A stretch of 64,000 nucleotides of DNA from Rhodanobacteraceae bacterium (GCA_903970285.1 CAJCHN010000081.1:1-64000); one strand, 5' to 3'; counted from the stretch's first letter, positions 1 to 10,155 are shown. Program-made: numbers and translations. The notes: generated from the letters alone by a model not told the origin.

Positions 1-1910
1 TCGACGCTGATTCCCTTCTCCCGCTGAATTCTCACCGCCGCCTGGAGCGCTCGCGGCACGACCGCTCCATAGGTGATGACGGTCAGATCCTTCCCGGGCT
101 TGACGATCCTTGCCTTGCCGAACGGGATGGTGAAGTCCGCACCGGGGTAGACAGCGCGCCCGAAGGTCTCCCGATAAAGCCGTTTGTGTTCGAGGAAGAG
201 CACCGGATCGTCGCAGCGAATGGCCGTGCGCAGCAGGCCGAGAGCGTCCTGCGCGTTGGACGGCATGACGATGCGCACGCCGGGAGTGTGGGTGAAGATG
301 CTCTCGCCCGACTGGGAGTGATAGATGGAGCCTCCGGTCAGGTAGCCCCCAATGGGAACCCGCATGACCAATGGGCAGCTGAAGACGCCGTTTGAACGCC
401 AGCGAATGAGCGCTAGTTCGTTGCGCATCTGGTGCATCGCCGGCCAGATGTAGTCGAAGAACTGGATTTCGACTACCGGCTTCAGTCCGCGGACCGCCAT
501 GCCGATAGCGCGGCCGACGATGTTGGCTTCGGCAAGCGGAGAATTCCATACACGGTCGGACCCGAACTGGGTCTGCAGCCCGCTGGTGAGCTTGAAGACG
601 CCGCCCTTACCCTTCACCTTGTCTTCTTTAAGCGCAGCTTCGCGGGTGGCGTCGGCCACGTCTTCCCCGAAGACGACGATGCGTTCGTCGCGGCGCATCT
701 CGTCCTTCAGGCAGGTGTTGATCAGGTCGGCCATGGTACGTTCCTGCTGGTCGCCAGCCGCAGGCTCTGGTTCGACGGCGAAGCGCGGGTCCATGCAGCT
801 CAGGTCTTCAGAGTACTGGTGCTTCAGAATCGAACTGACGCTCGGCAACGCCGCGGCGATCACCTTATCGGCAGCCTGCTGAACCTCCTGGTCGACCCTG
901 CGCTCGAGCGCGTTGATGCCCTCGGCGTCGAGGATGCGCTCGCGCAGCAGCCACACCTGCATCTTCGAGATGGGGTCGCGCAGCGCATCGGCGTCGAGTT
1001 CCGCGCGGGCGCGATAGTCGCGCTCATCCTCGCTCATGGAGTGCGAATAAGGCCGCACCACGTGGCCGTGAACCACGGCCGGACCGTGGCCCGCACGGCA
1101 GTACGCCACTGCCTTCACCATCGCCTCGTACGAGGCGATGGGATCGGTTCCGTCCACCTCGGCGAAGTGGAAGTTCGGGAAGTTGGCGATCAGGCGCGAG
1201 ATGTTGCCGCCGGGCGTATTCGCCTCCACGGGCGTGGAGATGGCGTAACCGTTGTCCTCGATGACGTAGAGCACGGGCAGCTTGAGGTTGGAAGCCGTGT
1301 TCAGCGACTCCCAGAACTCTCCCTGGCTGGTGGAGCCTTCGCCGATCGAGACATACACCACCTCGTCGCCGTGGAATGTCACATCCTTGAACTCGCGATA
1401 GTCGCCCGCAACCTTTTTCGCTGCGTTCGGGTGCCGTGAGAAGTAGCGTCCGGCTTCGGCGCATCCGATCGCATGCAGACATTGAGTCGCCGTGGAGCTG
1501 GAAGGGCTGACGATATTGAGCCGCTTGCTGGCCCAGTGCGAAGGCATCTGGCGGCCGCCGCTGGCCGGGTCGCCGGCGGCGCCGACTGACTGGAGCAGTT
1601 GCTCTTCCACGGTGTTGCCCAGTGCAAGGCAGATGGCGCGGTCGCGGTAGTAGGGGAAGAACCAGTCATATCCAGGCTTGAGCGCCATGCCTGCCGCGAC
1701 CAGCAGTGCCTCGTGTCCGGCGCACGAGATCTGAAAGAAGATCTTCTGCTGCCGCTTCAGCACGATCTCGCGATCGTCGGTGCGCCGCGACAGATACATC
1801 AGCCGATAGAACTCGATCAGCTGATCGGGCGACAGCCCGTCCGGGCCGCCGGCATCGACCGCGGATTTCCTCTCCGACACCGCCACGCTGCTCCCCGAGT
1901 CAACGGCCAT
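1..1910 (-). CDS. 2-oxoacid dehydrogenase E1, fused alpha/beta subunits (3' end outside window)
   Basis: Thiamine-diphosphate E1 component that decarboxylates a 2-oxoacid (branched-chain or pyruvate type) and passes the acyl group to the E2 lipoyl domain. The ATG at 1910 follows a GAGGGG Shine-Dalgarno. The N-terminal part reads like an E1 alpha chain ([19 protein letters not shown], then [16 protein letters not shown] and [10 protein letters not shown]). The region near base 1 reads like an E1 beta chain ([20 protein letters not shown]). Both lie in one uninterrupted frame of at least 636 codons, so alpha and beta are fused. The C-terminal end of the beta part is cut off by the window. The gene is divergent from the protease at 2116. 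The exact substrate cannot be told from sequence alone. Confidence 0.88.
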   Translation of the reverse strand, partial: MAVDSGSSVAVSERKSAVDAGGPDGLSPDQLIEFYRLMYLSRRTDDREIVLKRQQKIFFQISCAGHEALLVAAGMALKPGYDWFFPYYRDRAICLALGNTVEEQLLQSVGAAGDPASGGRQMPSHWASKRLNIVSPSSSTATQCLHAIGCAEAGRYFSRHPNAAKKVAGDYREFKDVTFHGDEVVYVSIGEGSTSQGEFWESLNTASNLKLPVLYVIEDNGYAISTPVEANTPGGNISRLIANFPNFHFAEVDGTDPIASYEAMVKAVAYCRAGHGPAVVHGHVVRPYSHSMSEDERDYRARAELDADALRDPISKMQVWLLRERILDAEGINALERRVDQEVQQAADKVIAAALPSVSSILKHQYSEDLSCMDPRFAVEPEPAAGDQQERTMADLINTCLKDEMRRDERIVVFGEDVADATREAALKEDKVKGKGGVFKLTSGLQTQFGSDRVWNSPLAEANIVGRAIGMAVRGLKPVVEIQFFDYIWPAMHQMRNELALIRWRSNGVFSCPLVMRVPIGGYLTGGSIYHSQSGESIFTHTPGVRIVMPSNAQDALGLLRTAIRCDDPVLFLEHKRLYRETFGRAVYPGADFTIPFGKARIVKPGKDLTVITYGAVVPRALQAAVRIQREKGISV

Positions 1911-2115
1911 TCACGAACCCCTCACCGATTTTTACCACCTCCGCACCCTGATTGTCAGATTTCAGCAACCGTGAGGATGGCGCTCTCTACAACTTTCGTC
2001 CTCCCCGAAAGGTCACGGGACGACGGTACCCGGCGATGCGTGCTCCGGTCTGCCGGCCCTCCATGCCGCGCCGATGCAGCAAACATCGACAGTCTTCCAC
2101 CGGAGGTTCGCTGCC

Positions 2116-3672
2116 ATGGTTACTCGAATCGCACTGCAGACGATGCTCTTCTTTTCGCCGACCTTCACGTTTCTGCTCTCGCTGATCCTGATGGGGCCGG
2201 CGCGAGGACAGACGATCCTGATAACCGGTGCGGCGCCAGCGCGAGTCGCCGCGAGCGCTCCTGCCGGGCGCTTCCTGATCGTCTATCGAGACGGCCAGAT
2301 TCCGTCTTCGGCTCTCGGACGGCTCAACGGGCTCGGTGCGCGACTCGCTCAGCGGCATGACGTGCTTGCGATGGACGTCGTCGAAGCGGTGTCGCCGGCA
2401 GCGCGCGAAAAGCTGGCCTCCGATCCTGCGATCGCCTTCATCGTCCCCGACCTGGTCCTGAATGCTCACACCATCCGGTCGAGACCTTTCCCAAAGATGA
2501 CCAGCGCGCCGGACGCACTGTATCACTCGCCGCAAGGTTGGGCGGTGCAACAGGTCGGCGGATTTGGCGCCGATGCAAACGGGTTCGCGGCGGCGGGCCC
2601 GTGGAATACCTCGAAGGGGAACGGTATTCGGATCGCGATCCTGGATAGCGGCGTTGACCCGAATCACCCCGACATCGCTCCCAATCTGGCCTTGAACCTC
2701 TCCGAGGTGAACCACGCGGCTCTGGCGAGCGTCTGCGACGACGGTACCCCGCTCGACCAGCAGGGGCACGGCACCTGGACCGCTTCCCTGGCTGCAGGCG
2801 CCCTGGGCGCCAACACCGGATTGGTCGCCGGTGTCGCGCCGGAGGCTTCCATCCTCAACATCAAGGTCTTGGAGCGCATGCCGGCCTCACCCACTGCCGG
2901 TGATCCCACCGGATGCATCGAAGGCCAGGCCTCCGGCTTACTGAGCTGGTTTCTACAGGGGTTGGAAGACGCTATCTCCAACCGCGCGGATATCATCTCC
3001 ATGTCGTTCGGCACCCTGGTCGATATCTCGACGGGCGACGGAGCGGGCGATCAGGCGATCTTCAACCGGGCAACGCAGGCTGCCTACAACGCCGGCATCG
3101 TGCTGATCGCCGCGGCTGGAAATGACGGGGTCAACCTCAACGACCAGCGGCTGGTTGAGCTTCCGGCTCAGTCGCGGGACGTGCTGGCCATCGTTGCGGC
3201 GACCAATCCGCTTTGCGCAGAGGATTTGAAGCTTGGAGCGACCTGCAAGGCGGGCCCGGTGAGCGTGCCCTACTACTCAAACTTCGGAGCTCCGCTGAAC
3301 GCCCTGGCCGCGCCGGGAGGCAGCTATCCTTCGGGCGGCGCCCTGAACCCCTCGACCACAGCCGCGACGGAGTCAGGCTGGATTACCGGTGCCTGCAGCA
3401 GCGGCAAGCCATCCACCATCTCAGGCGTTCCAGAGGATTCCGCGCATTCGCTCGGCTGCTTCGCATTGGGCCATACCGCCTACGTGCAGGCCATGGGCAC
3501 AAGCGCCTCCGCTCCGCTGGTGGCCGGGGCGGCCGCTCTCATCCTGGGAGCGCACCCTACCTGGAAGCCGGCGGCGGTGGTCCGGGCGCTGCGGCTCTCC
3601 GCAAGCAGCACGCCGTCGCTCTCGGTTCCCCAGGTCTCGGTGGCGAAACTACTGACTCCGGTCACCAGGTAA
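2116..3672 (+). CDS. secreted subtilisin-like (S8) serine protease
   Basis: Exported serine endopeptidase of about 518 aa. The ATG at 2116 is preferred over an in-frame ATG at 2074 because GGAGG sits 10 nt upstream and a signal peptide (hydrophobic LLSLILMGPARGQ) starts there. Residues about 50-120 look like an I9-type propeptide (RFLIVYRDG). The catalytic triad is visible as Asp177 in AILDSGVD, His218 in QGHGTWTASLAAG and Ser463 in MGTSASAPLVAGAAAL; the oxyanion Asn lies in AAAGNDG. No C-terminal PKD or P-domain follows. It is divergent from the E1 gene; the substrate is unknown. Confidence 0.92.
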   Translation: MVTRIALQTMLFFSPTFTFLLSLILMGPARGQTILITGAAPARVAASAPAGRFLIVYRDGQIPSSALGRLNGLGARLAQRHDVLAMDVVEAVSPAAREKLASDPAIAFIVPDLVLNAHTIRSRPFPKMTSAPDALYHSPQGWAVQQVGGFGADANGFAAAGPWNTSKGNGIRIAILDSGVDPNHPDIAPNLALNLSEVNHAALASVCDDGTPLDQQGHGTWTASLAAGALGANTGLVAGVAPEASILNIKVLERMPASPTAGDPTGCIEGQASGLLSWFLQGLEDAISNRADIISMSFGTLVDISTGDGAGDQAIFNRATQAAYNAGIVLIAAAGNDGVNLNDQRLVELPAQSRDVLAIVAATNPLCAEDLKLGATCKAGPVSVPYYSNFGAPLNALAAPGGSYPSGGALNPSTTAATESGWITGACSSGKPSTISGVPEDSAHSLGCFALGHTAYVQAMGTSASAPLVAGAAALILGAHPTWKPAAVVRALRLSASSTPSLSVPQVSVAKLLTPVTR

Positions 3673-3700
3673 ATCAAAGGTGTTTGAGCAAAGGAACAAC

Positions 3701-3886
3701 ATGAACGATCTGACAAACGCACGGAACTGGGGAGAGCTCTGGCATGAAGATGGGTTTGCGACGATGGTCGTCATCCTTGCGCTAGTCATCGGAGGCCTGC
3801 TTGCGATGCTTTACTCCGATCGTATCGACGGCTGGCGCAAGGAACGGAGCGAACGCGCGAAATGGATGCAGTGGAATCGGTCGTGA
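3701..3886 (+). CDS. small single-pass membrane protein, function unknown
   Basis: A 61-aa frame beginning MNDLTNARNWGELW. The ATG at 3701 has AAGGA 5 nt upstream, a better fit than a GTG at 3680. Residues about 15-38 (MVVILALVIGGLLAML) form one hydrophobic segment, followed by a basic tail (WRKERSERAKW). It starts 28 nt after the protease stop and may be co-transcribed with it. I do not recognise a family; being so short it could be a chance ORF, but the Shine-Dalgarno and clean transmembrane helix argue otherwise. Confidence 0.55.
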   Translation: MNDLTNARNWGELWHEDGFATMVVILALVIGGLLAMLYSDRIDGWRKERSERAKWMQWNRS

Positions 3887-3933
3887 GCCTGCTATATCCG
3901 GCGCCTGAACACACCCCATGCCGCCCTGGTCCA

Positions 3934-4007
3934 CCCGCATCCGGTCCGCCCGCATCCGGTCTGCCCCGCATCCGGTCAGCTCGCTCCGGTCTGCTCGTTC
4001 CGGTCAG
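3934..4007. repeat. degenerate tandem repeat, about five units of about 15 bp
   Basis: Units ending in CATCCGGTC, CATCCGGTC, CATCCGGTC, GCTCCGGTC and GTTCCGGTC follow one another. The first three carry CCGCATCCGGTC exactly and the last two are diverged. The repeat fills the gap between the small membrane protein and the convergent gene whose stop codon lies at 4004-4006. Confidence 0.75.
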
Positions 4008-4363
4008 CCCCGCATGCGCTCCTTGACGGAATGCGCCAGCTTCTCGATCTCGTCCGCGCGCTTGATGACATCGATCGACATGACATTCTTGTTGGTCTTC
4101 GCGACATCCTCGTGAAGCTGGGTCGCCAGCGTCAGCAGCTTCTCGGTATCGGCTACCAGACGCTTTTGCCGCTCGTCGTTCTGGGCCTTGGCCTGCTTCT
4201 CCGCCTGGCCCGGCGGCAGTTCAGGTCCCATGGGAGCCATGGGATTCGGCATCTGGGGCACCTGCTGACCTGCCGTCCCATTCTGTTGCATCTGCGGATG
4301 TCCGAGCCCCACGGCGCATCCAAACATTATTGTTATCAGCACAAACCGTCTCAAAGTTCTCAT
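4004..4363 (-). CDS. small exported protein, function unknown
   Basis: 119-aa product starting at the ATG at 4363 with GGAGAG 8 nt upstream; a longer in-frame start at 4549 would lose the signal sequence. The N-terminus (MRTLRRFVLITIMFGCAVG) is a signal peptide, possibly a weak lipobox ending in Cys16. A Pro/Met/Gln-rich stretch follows (QMPNPMAPMGPELPPGQ), then a charged helical C-terminal half predicted coiled (EKLLTLATQLHEDVAKTNK). Helical exported proteins of this kind are common in acidobacteria, but I cannot assign a function. It is divergent from the MscS gene with only about 120 nt between likely starts. Confidence 0.75.
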   Translation of the reverse strand: MRTLRRFVLITIMFGCAVGLGHPQMQQNGTAGQQVPQMPNPMAPMGPELPPGQAEKQAKAQNDERQKRLVADTEKLLTLATQLHEDVAKTNKNVMSIDVIKRADEIEKLAHSVKERMRG

Positions 4364-4482
4364 TTGCAACTCTCCGCGTAGCTTCCCCGGCCGTCCCGTT
4401 TGCGTCTCATTCTCAGACACCGTCTGCAAACTTGCAACGATGGCACCCAGCCGGTGATCAAGGGAGACGGCCCATTCTGCTC

Positions 4483-5460
4483 TTGCAAACGACGCTAGCA
4501 CCACTCGCCAATGCGGCCCAGAAGGCGCAGCAGACGGTTCAGCCTGCATGGTATCTCCAGCTGCGGCAGGACTGGCACCAGGACGTGATGTTGATGATCG
4601 AGGACCGGCTGCCCAAGGTGCTGATCATCCTGTTCATTCTTGTCGTCATCGAACGCATCACGAGATTCTTCGTCAACCGGATGCGCCGCATCGCGGAACG
4701 CGACACCATGGATCCGTTTCGCGGCGCGCAGGTTCGAACCATCGCCTCGATCATTCGAGCGACCGTCTACAGCATCCTGGGTTTTCTGGCTTTTCTCCAG
4801 ATCCTGACGTTATTCAACATCAATGCCCGACCTCTGCTGGCCTCGGCAGGCATCATCGGTGTGGGAATAGGACTGGCCGCGCAGTCGCTCTTCAAGGACA
4901 TCATCAACGGCATCTTCATCCTGGTCGAGGATCAATATAATGTCGGCGAAACCATCAAGATCGCCTCACTGAGCGGTACCGTGGAAGATCTGACCCTGCG
5001 GCTCACCCGCTTGCGCGACGGCGATGGAACGCTTTACATCATTCCCAATTCGCAGATCGCGACGGTGTCGAACCTGTCGCGCGATTTCGCCATGGCGTCT
5101 CTCTCCATCTCGGTGGATGCGAGCGCCGACTCCTCGCGGGTCCTGAAGCTGCTGCAGGCGATTGGACAGGACATCCGGAACGATGAAGGCCTGAAGGCTG
5201 CGGTGCTCTCGGATGTTGGCGTCTCCGGAGTGGATGCGATCAATGGACGCGCCCTGAGCTACTCGATCTCGGCGCGGGTCAAGATCGCGCAGAAGGACGA
5301 TGTGCTCCGCGCCTTCCGCAACCGGGTGGTCGACACCTTCAAACGCGAACAGATCCCGCTGGGGATCGATCCTGCCAACATGCTGTTGATCGCGCAGCAG
5401 AAGGCCGCGGCGGAAGACGCGACCGCCTCGCCAGCGCAGCAGCCTCTGGTCCACGCCTGA
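4483..5460 (+). CDS. MscS-family mechanosensitive ion channel
   Basis: Small-conductance mechanosensitive channel of the inner membrane that releases solutes on hypo-osmotic shock. Transmembrane helices are visible at VLIILFILVVIERITRFF, ASIIRATVYSILGFLAFLQ and the pore-lining helix LLASAGIIGVGIGLAAQSLF. The MscS beta domain follows (GIFILVEDQYNVGETIKI, then YIIPNSQIATVSNLSRDF) and a C-terminal alpha/beta domain. The frame is open back to a TTG at 4330, which would overlap the divergent gene; the TTG at 4483, 15 nt after AGGGAGA, is chosen here, so the start is uncertain. The C-terminal boundary is secure. Confidence 0.85.
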   Translation: MQTTLAPLANAAQKAQQTVQPAWYLQLRQDWHQDVMLMIEDRLPKVLIILFILVVIERITRFFVNRMRRIAERDTMDPFRGAQVRTIASIIRATVYSILGFLAFLQILTLFNINARPLLASAGIIGVGIGLAAQSLFKDIINGIFILVEDQYNVGETIKIASLSGTVEDLTLRLTRLRDGDGTLYIIPNSQIATVSNLSRDFAMASLSISVDASADSSRVLKLLQAIGQDIRNDEGLKAAVLSDVGVSGVDAINGRALSYSISARVKIAQKDDVLRAFRNRVVDTFKREQIPLGIDPANMLLIAQQKAAAEDATASPAQQPLVHA

Positions 5461-5476
5461 CCTTGCTGACCTGCGC

Positions 5477-7585
5477 CTAGGCCGCCGCGACCACCTCTCG
5501 CAGTTCCGCGGAAGAGCTTACCGGAAGCCCACAAGCGAACCCGCTGCACACCACGGCAAAGCTTGCTTCCTGCGGCGGAAGGTGAGGAATGGTCTCGGCC
5601 AGCGCGGGCGGAAGTTCGGTGCCCGGACGGCGCAGGCGAACGACGCTCTTGTTCACGGCGTAGCCACGCAGCGCGGTCCTCTCGAGCTCATCCGCAAGTT
5701 CGTCTGCGCCCACCACCACGATCTGTGCTGGCGCAACGACCATGCGTCGCAAAGCCAGACCGTAGCTTGCTGCATACAGACCGAAATGTTCGACGACACC
5801 GGCAAAGCACTCGAGTGTCGCCTTGGCTTTCTCCGCGAAATCGGCCCGGCCAGTCCATCCCTCCAGACGCAGCAAAAGAGCCGCGGCCACTGGATTGCCC
5901 GCGGGTGTAGGAGCATCCTGCAGCGGTTTGCGCCGGGCGCTGAGCGCGCCAATTTTCTCGCCACCGTTCAGCTCCGTATCGAAGAAGCCGCCACGCTCCT
6001 GGTCGAAGAACTTTGCGATCGCAGCCTCACCCAGGCGAAGCGCCGTTTGGAAGTAGGGATAGTCTCCAGTCGTCTCCCACGCGTCGAGCGCAGCGTGGCC
6101 GGTAAACACGTAATCCTCGAGCACGCCGGCTACGCGCGGTCCGGCGTTCACGCCCTCGCCGTAAGCCACCACGTGGAAAAGATCGTCGCCATCCACCGCT
6201 TCGTTCAGCAGTCGATCCAAGGTCTTCAAGCCAAACGCGACAGCCTGCCGGTCTCCGAGGACCCGGCCTGCTTCCAGATAGGCGGAAGCCATCATGGCGT
6301 TCCAACCGACATACACGGTCCTATCAATGTAGGGAGTTCGACGCAGTCGCCGGGCGGCATACAACTTGCTCTTCGCACTGCGAACCAGTTCCGCGGCGGC
6401 TTCGAGCGAAACGCCCACCTTCTTCGCGACCTGCGCCAGCGGAAGATCGATGTGCAGCGTATTCTTCTGCGGATTGTGATGCATATCGCCGATTTCGCCG
6501 ATGTCGAAGAACTCCCCCGCGACCGCCAGTTCGTCACCGCTCAAGACCGCCGCAGCTTCGTCGCGAGTCCATGTGAAGTAGTCGCCGTCATCGTCGAGCG
6601 AGTCGTCTGCATCCTGCGACGCGAAGAAGCCTCCGCGCTCGCGGTCACTCAGCCATTCATCGATCCAAGCTATGATTTCGCGCGCCACCCGCGCACACTC
6701 CGGCTCGCCGGAGCTTTGGAAGGCGTGCACATAATTCTTCAACAGCTCGGAGTTGTCGTACGACATCTTTTCGAAGTGCGGAACCACCCAGCGCTCATCG
6801 ACCGAGTACCGGTGAAAGCCGCCCGCGAGGTGGTCGTAGATGCCCCCCTTTGACATCCGCTCCAGGGTGACCATCGCCGCCAGCCGCGCCGCTTTCCCGC
6901 GCTCTCCATCCCCGCGTCCGGCTTCATCCAGCAGCAGATCCACGGCCGCGCTGTGCGGGAACTTTGGCTGTGATCCGAAGCCTCCGTGCCGCGGATCGAA
7001 CTGCTTGAGCGCGGAATCGATGATCGCCTCGACCAGGCGGGCGCCGGGATCCTTGCCGCTCCCATCGAACGCCTCGTTATGTTCGATCGCCGCCATCACG
7101 CTGCCGGCCGAGTCGTTCACCTCGTCACGCCGCTTTTCGAAGGCCTCGGCCATGGTCATCAGTACCCGCCGCAGTCCGGGCCGGCCGTGGCCATCGAGCG
7201 GAGGGAAATAGGTTCCGCCGAAGAACGGCTTGCCCTCCGGAGTGAGAAACGCCGTCAGCGGCCAGCCGCCCTGCCCACTGATCGCGGAGACAGCAGCCTG
7301 GTAACGCGCGTCGACGTCCGGGCGCTCGTCCCGATCGACCTTCACCGCGATAAAGTGCTCGTTGATGATGCGCGCGGTCTCGGGATCCTCGTAGCTTTCG
7401 CGGTCCATGACATGGCACCAATGGCACCACACCGCACCGATATCCAGCAGCACCGGCTTGTCCTGGCGCTCGGCCTCGCGGAACGCTTCTGATCCCCATT
7501 CCATCCAGCGCACCGGCTGGTGCATCGCCGAGCGCAGGTACGCGGAACGCGCATTGCCCAATCCATTCACAGCAACATCCGTCAT
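5477..7585 (-). CDS. DUF255 / SPATA20-type thioredoxin-fold protein (YyaL family)
   Basis: Cytosolic protein of 702 aa, full length for the family. The N-terminal thioredoxin-like domain has the family signature WCHWCHVM at residues 53-60 and the downstream pattern FIAVKVDRDERPDVD. The rest is an (alpha/alpha)6-barrel like N-acylglucosamine 2-epimerase or glycosidase folds (GGFHRYSVDERWVVPHFEKM, FFASQDADD). The biochemical role is not settled for the family; redox or sugar-related functions have been suggested. Just before the ATG the minus strand reads TAAACT, 6 nt, then ATG, with only a weak GGTGA, so this may be a leaderless start. Confidence 0.9.
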   Translation of the reverse strand: MTDVAVNGLGNARSAYLRSAMHQPVRWMEWGSEAFREAERQDKPVLLDIGAVWCHWCHVMDRESYEDPETARIINEHFIAVKVDRDERPDVDARYQAAVSAISGQGGWPLTAFLTPEGKPFFGGTYFPPLDGHGRPGLRRVLMTMAEAFEKRRDEVNDSAGSVMAAIEHNEAFDGSGKDPGARLVEAIIDSALKQFDPRHGGFGSQPKFPHSAAVDLLLDEAGRGDGERGKAARLAAMVTLERMSKGGIYDHLAGGFHRYSVDERWVVPHFEKMSYDNSELLKNYVHAFQSSGEPECARVAREIIAWIDEWLSDRERGGFFASQDADDSLDDDGDYFTWTRDEAAAVLSGDELAVAGEFFDIGEIGDMHHNPQKNTLHIDLPLAQVAKKVGVSLEAAAELVRSAKSKLYAARRLRRTPYIDRTVYVGWNAMMASAYLEAGRVLGDRQAVAFGLKTLDRLLNEAVDGDDLFHVVAYGEGVNAGPRVAGVLEDYVFTGHAALDAWETTGDYPYFQTALRLGEAAIAKFFDQERGGFFDTELNGGEKIGALSARRKPLQDAPTPAGNPVAAALLLRLEGWTGRADFAEKAKATLECFAGVVEHFGLYAASYGLALRRMVVAPAQIVVVGADELADELERTALRGYAVNKSVVRLRRPGTELPPALAETIPHLPPQEASFAVVCSGFACGLPVSSSAELREVVAAA

Positions 7586-7672
7586 TCACCAAGTTTAGAG
7601 CAGCGAGGGCAAAAGCAACGGCGCCCCATGCAGGCGCCGTCTCGTGCGATGCCGGTGCCTTGTTTCTGCCTC

Positions 7673-9808
7673 TTACTGCGGAACCGCGGGAGGAGTCGGA
7701 GAAAGCGGCTTGGGAGCCTCGGGCGCCTTGGGGGCAGTCAATCCGGGGATGTTCGGCTGCTGCGTGACCACGCCGCTGGCCGCATCCACCAACGAAATGC
7801 CGTAGCGGTCAAGGGTGTTCGACAGGATCTGCTGCAGCGACGAACGGTCCTTCGCGTAGGCGGCTGTGGCAGAGATCAGGTTGTTCTCGCCGGTCGCCAG
7901 AGTGCGCTCCTGCGAGAGTACGTTGGCCGTCGTCGACGCGCCCAGCTTGTACTTCTTCTGCTCCGCCTCGAGCGACTGGGCGTTGAAATCGCGCGCAGTC
8001 TGTGCAGCGATGACATTCGCGCGGTCGTTGGTGAGCGCGTACTGCGCATTGATAACCTGGATGCGAATCTGCGTGTAAAGCTGTTGCAGCCGCATCTCGG
8101 ACTGGCGCAACTCCATCTGCGAACGCGCCTGGTCCGCCTGGGCAACACGGTTGCGCAACGGGATATTCACGTTGACGCCAACTCCATAGTTCGGCGCATT
8201 GTTGCCTAAAGCGTTCCCCAGGACCGTGTTGTAGCCGACCGATGCGGGAAGTGGTGCGTTCGGATTGCAGCCGAAGGCGATGGTCGTGGGGTTACAAGGC
8301 ACCGTCGTTCCGCCAATGCCGCTTCCCCCGTAGAACCCAAACAGATCCACGATCGGCAGCAGGCCGTTCTTCTCGCCGCGGATGGTGATCTGGTTGTTCT
8401 GCATGTTGATGACCGCCTGCTCAATCTGCGGATTGAGCGTGAACGCCTGTTTCACCAGGTCTTCCACCGGCATGTCCTCTTCGGGGAGTCGGTCGAGACC
8501 GACGCGGTCGGTAGGCACCACCGGCGCATTCGCAAGCTGCGGGTCGTTCAGGTTGCGCGCGATCGCCTGCTTCATCAGAAGCTGTTGATACTCCAGGTTC
8601 GACTTTGATGTGATGAGCGCCTGTTTGTCGGTAGCTACCGCCGAGTCCGAGTTCACCACGTCCAGCGGTGCCAGGGTTCCGATCTCAAGCTGCTTGCGGT
8701 TGTCCGCCGTCAACTGGGTCGACTGCTGCAGCGCGCGCTCCTTGGCCTGTTCATCCTCGTACGCGCTCACCAGCGACCAGTAAATGCTCTCGACCTGGGT
8801 CACGGTGTAGATCACCTGCTGGCGAAATGCGGAGTCGGTGATGCGGCGATTGTTCTTAGCTTCCACGATGAAGCGCCGGTTGATCTTCGGACCGAATCCC
8901 TGCAGCAGATGCTGCGTCAACTCCGCCTGGAACGAGGTGTTCAGCACCGGGGAGAACGAGCTGAACGGGTTGTCGGTGGTTTGACGCGTGTTGTTGAACG
9001 TGACGTTGAGCAGGGTTCCGGTGCTGAAACCCTGTTGATATGCCAGATCTCCCGTCCACGTATCGGTATAGGATGACGGGCTGAGCGCACCGCTTGCGGG
9101 GGTCGTCGCCCGCTGCCACTCGCCAGTTCCCGTCAACGCCGGGTCGAAGCTGTACGGCAGGGGTCCCCCGCCGTTGGTGCTCAGGACCAAGCCGCCCGCG
9201 CCGGTGCCGGAACCGCCGGATGCGCTCGAGGTTCCGCCGGGGCCTCCGCCACCGGTAATGGTCGTGGACGAGCCACCCAGCGTGTTGGTGACCAGACCGG
9301 TCGAGACGCCGCGAAAGGTGGATCCGGCTTCGGTGCGCAGAATGTCCGTGTCGGCGATATCCAGGTTGATCCGCGCGATCGCGATGTCGTAGTTGTTCTC
9401 AAGCGCCAGCGTCACGGCGTCCGAAAGACTGAGGTAAAGCTTGCCATCGCGCAGCAGGTCGTCCAGCTTGGGCGTATTGCCAAGCCGCGGGGCGGGCACG
9501 TTGGTGGGTGTATACGGTGCGAAGGGGTCGCGGAAGGTGTGTTTCTTGAGGTGGGTATAGTCCTTCGCGGTATCCCGCAGGAAGAGCGGCTGAGTCAGCG
9601 TCGGCTGCGGAGCCTGCGGCAGTCCGGGCGTGCCGGTGGTGTCGTTCTGGATCGGCTGAGGCGCCGCCGGCTGGGTCGGATTCGGAGCCTGCTGCGGCGC
9701 CTGTTGCGGTGATTGCTGCGTGGCCTGCTGTGCCTCGACCTGCTGGCTCATCGTTCCCAGAAGCACCAGCGCGATGCTGGCTCCAGCCTTCAAATCGTTC
9801 AATCTCAC
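7673..9808 (-). CDS. TolC-family outer-membrane efflux channel
   Basis: Outer-membrane factor for tripartite efflux or type I secretion. GTG at 9808 is preferred because GGAGAGGG lies 5 nt upstream and a signal peptide (ASIALVLLGTMSQQVEAQ) starts there; this gives 711 aa. After a Gln/Pro-rich linker and a plug-like LSDAVTLALENNYDIAIARIN motif, two long coiled-coil OEP repeats follow (about residues 300-480 and 530-680), typical of TolC. It is longer than E. coli TolC because of the N-terminal linker and a Gly/Ser-rich insertion (about residues 150-190). No adaptor or pump gene is adjacent; an HlyD-type adaptor occurs at 42183 but is not linked. Confidence 0.88.
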   Translation of the reverse strand: MRLNDLKAGASIALVLLGTMSQQVEAQQATQQSPQQAPQQAPNPTQPAAPQPIQNDTTGTPGLPQAPQPTLTQPLFLRDTAKDYTHLKKHTFRDPFAPYTPTNVPAPRLGNTPKLDDLLRDGKLYLSLSDAVTLALENNYDIAIARINLDIADTDILRTEAGSTFRGVSTGLVTNTLGGSSTTITGGGGPGGTSSASGGSGTGAGGLVLSTNGGGPLPYSFDPALTGTGEWQRATTPASGALSPSSYTDTWTGDLAYQQGFSTGTLLNVTFNNTRQTTDNPFSSFSPVLNTSFQAELTQHLLQGFGPKINRRFIVEAKNNRRITDSAFRQQVIYTVTQVESIYWSLVSAYEDEQAKERALQQSTQLTADNRKQLEIGTLAPLDVVNSDSAVATDKQALITSKSNLEYQQLLMKQAIARNLNDPQLANAPVVPTDRVGLDRLPEEDMPVEDLVKQAFTLNPQIEQAVINMQNNQITIRGEKNGLLPIVDLFGFYGGSGIGGTTVPCNPTTIAFGCNPNAPLPASVGYNTVLGNALGNNAPNYGVGVNVNIPLRNRVAQADQARSQMELRQSEMRLQQLYTQIRIQVINAQYALTNDRANVIAAQTARDFNAQSLEAEQKKYKLGASTTANVLSQERTLATGENNLISATAAYAKDRSSLQQILSNTLDRYGISLVDAASGVVTQQPNIPGLTAPKAPEAPKPLSPTPPAVPQ

Positions 9809-10155
9809 GTGTTCCCTCTCCAGCCTGCACACCTCTGCGTCAGCGGCTCAATCCTGCCCGAGCCGCGCTTCTCACCTGTCGGAGTCATCCAATAGACGCT
9901 TCAGGATGTCCGGCGACTCTATTTCTGGTCCCTTGCGGGATTCCGCCATCGAGCCGTCTCTGCGCGATAGCTCCTGCTACGCAAGGGGCGCTTCCGAGGT
10001 TCCCCTAAAAAGAGCGAGCCCATCGAGTTCTTTCCATAGCGGGTAGCTCAACTATAACAACCGCACGGCGAAGGACCGCGGTCGACGCCTATGCCGGTGA
10101 GACCCAGTCGGGGGTCCCATGTTACTTTCCAGAAACTGTCATTCTTCAGGAACGA
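9809..10155. other. intergenic region between tolC-like gene and truA
   Basis: About 350 bp between divergent genes with no convincing ORF. The minus strand reads TTGTTA, 16 bp, TATGGA (plus coordinates 10060 to 10033), a possible sigma-70 promoter for the TolC-type gene that would give a leader of over 200 nt. The plus strand reads TATAAC at 10053-10058 without a matching -35. Neither assignment is firm. Confidence 0.3.

Noticed and set aside
5582-6853. 423-codon plus-strand open frame opposite the DUF255 gene
   Set aside because: The minus-strand gene is full length with the WCHWCHVM motif; the plus frame has no recognisable domain.
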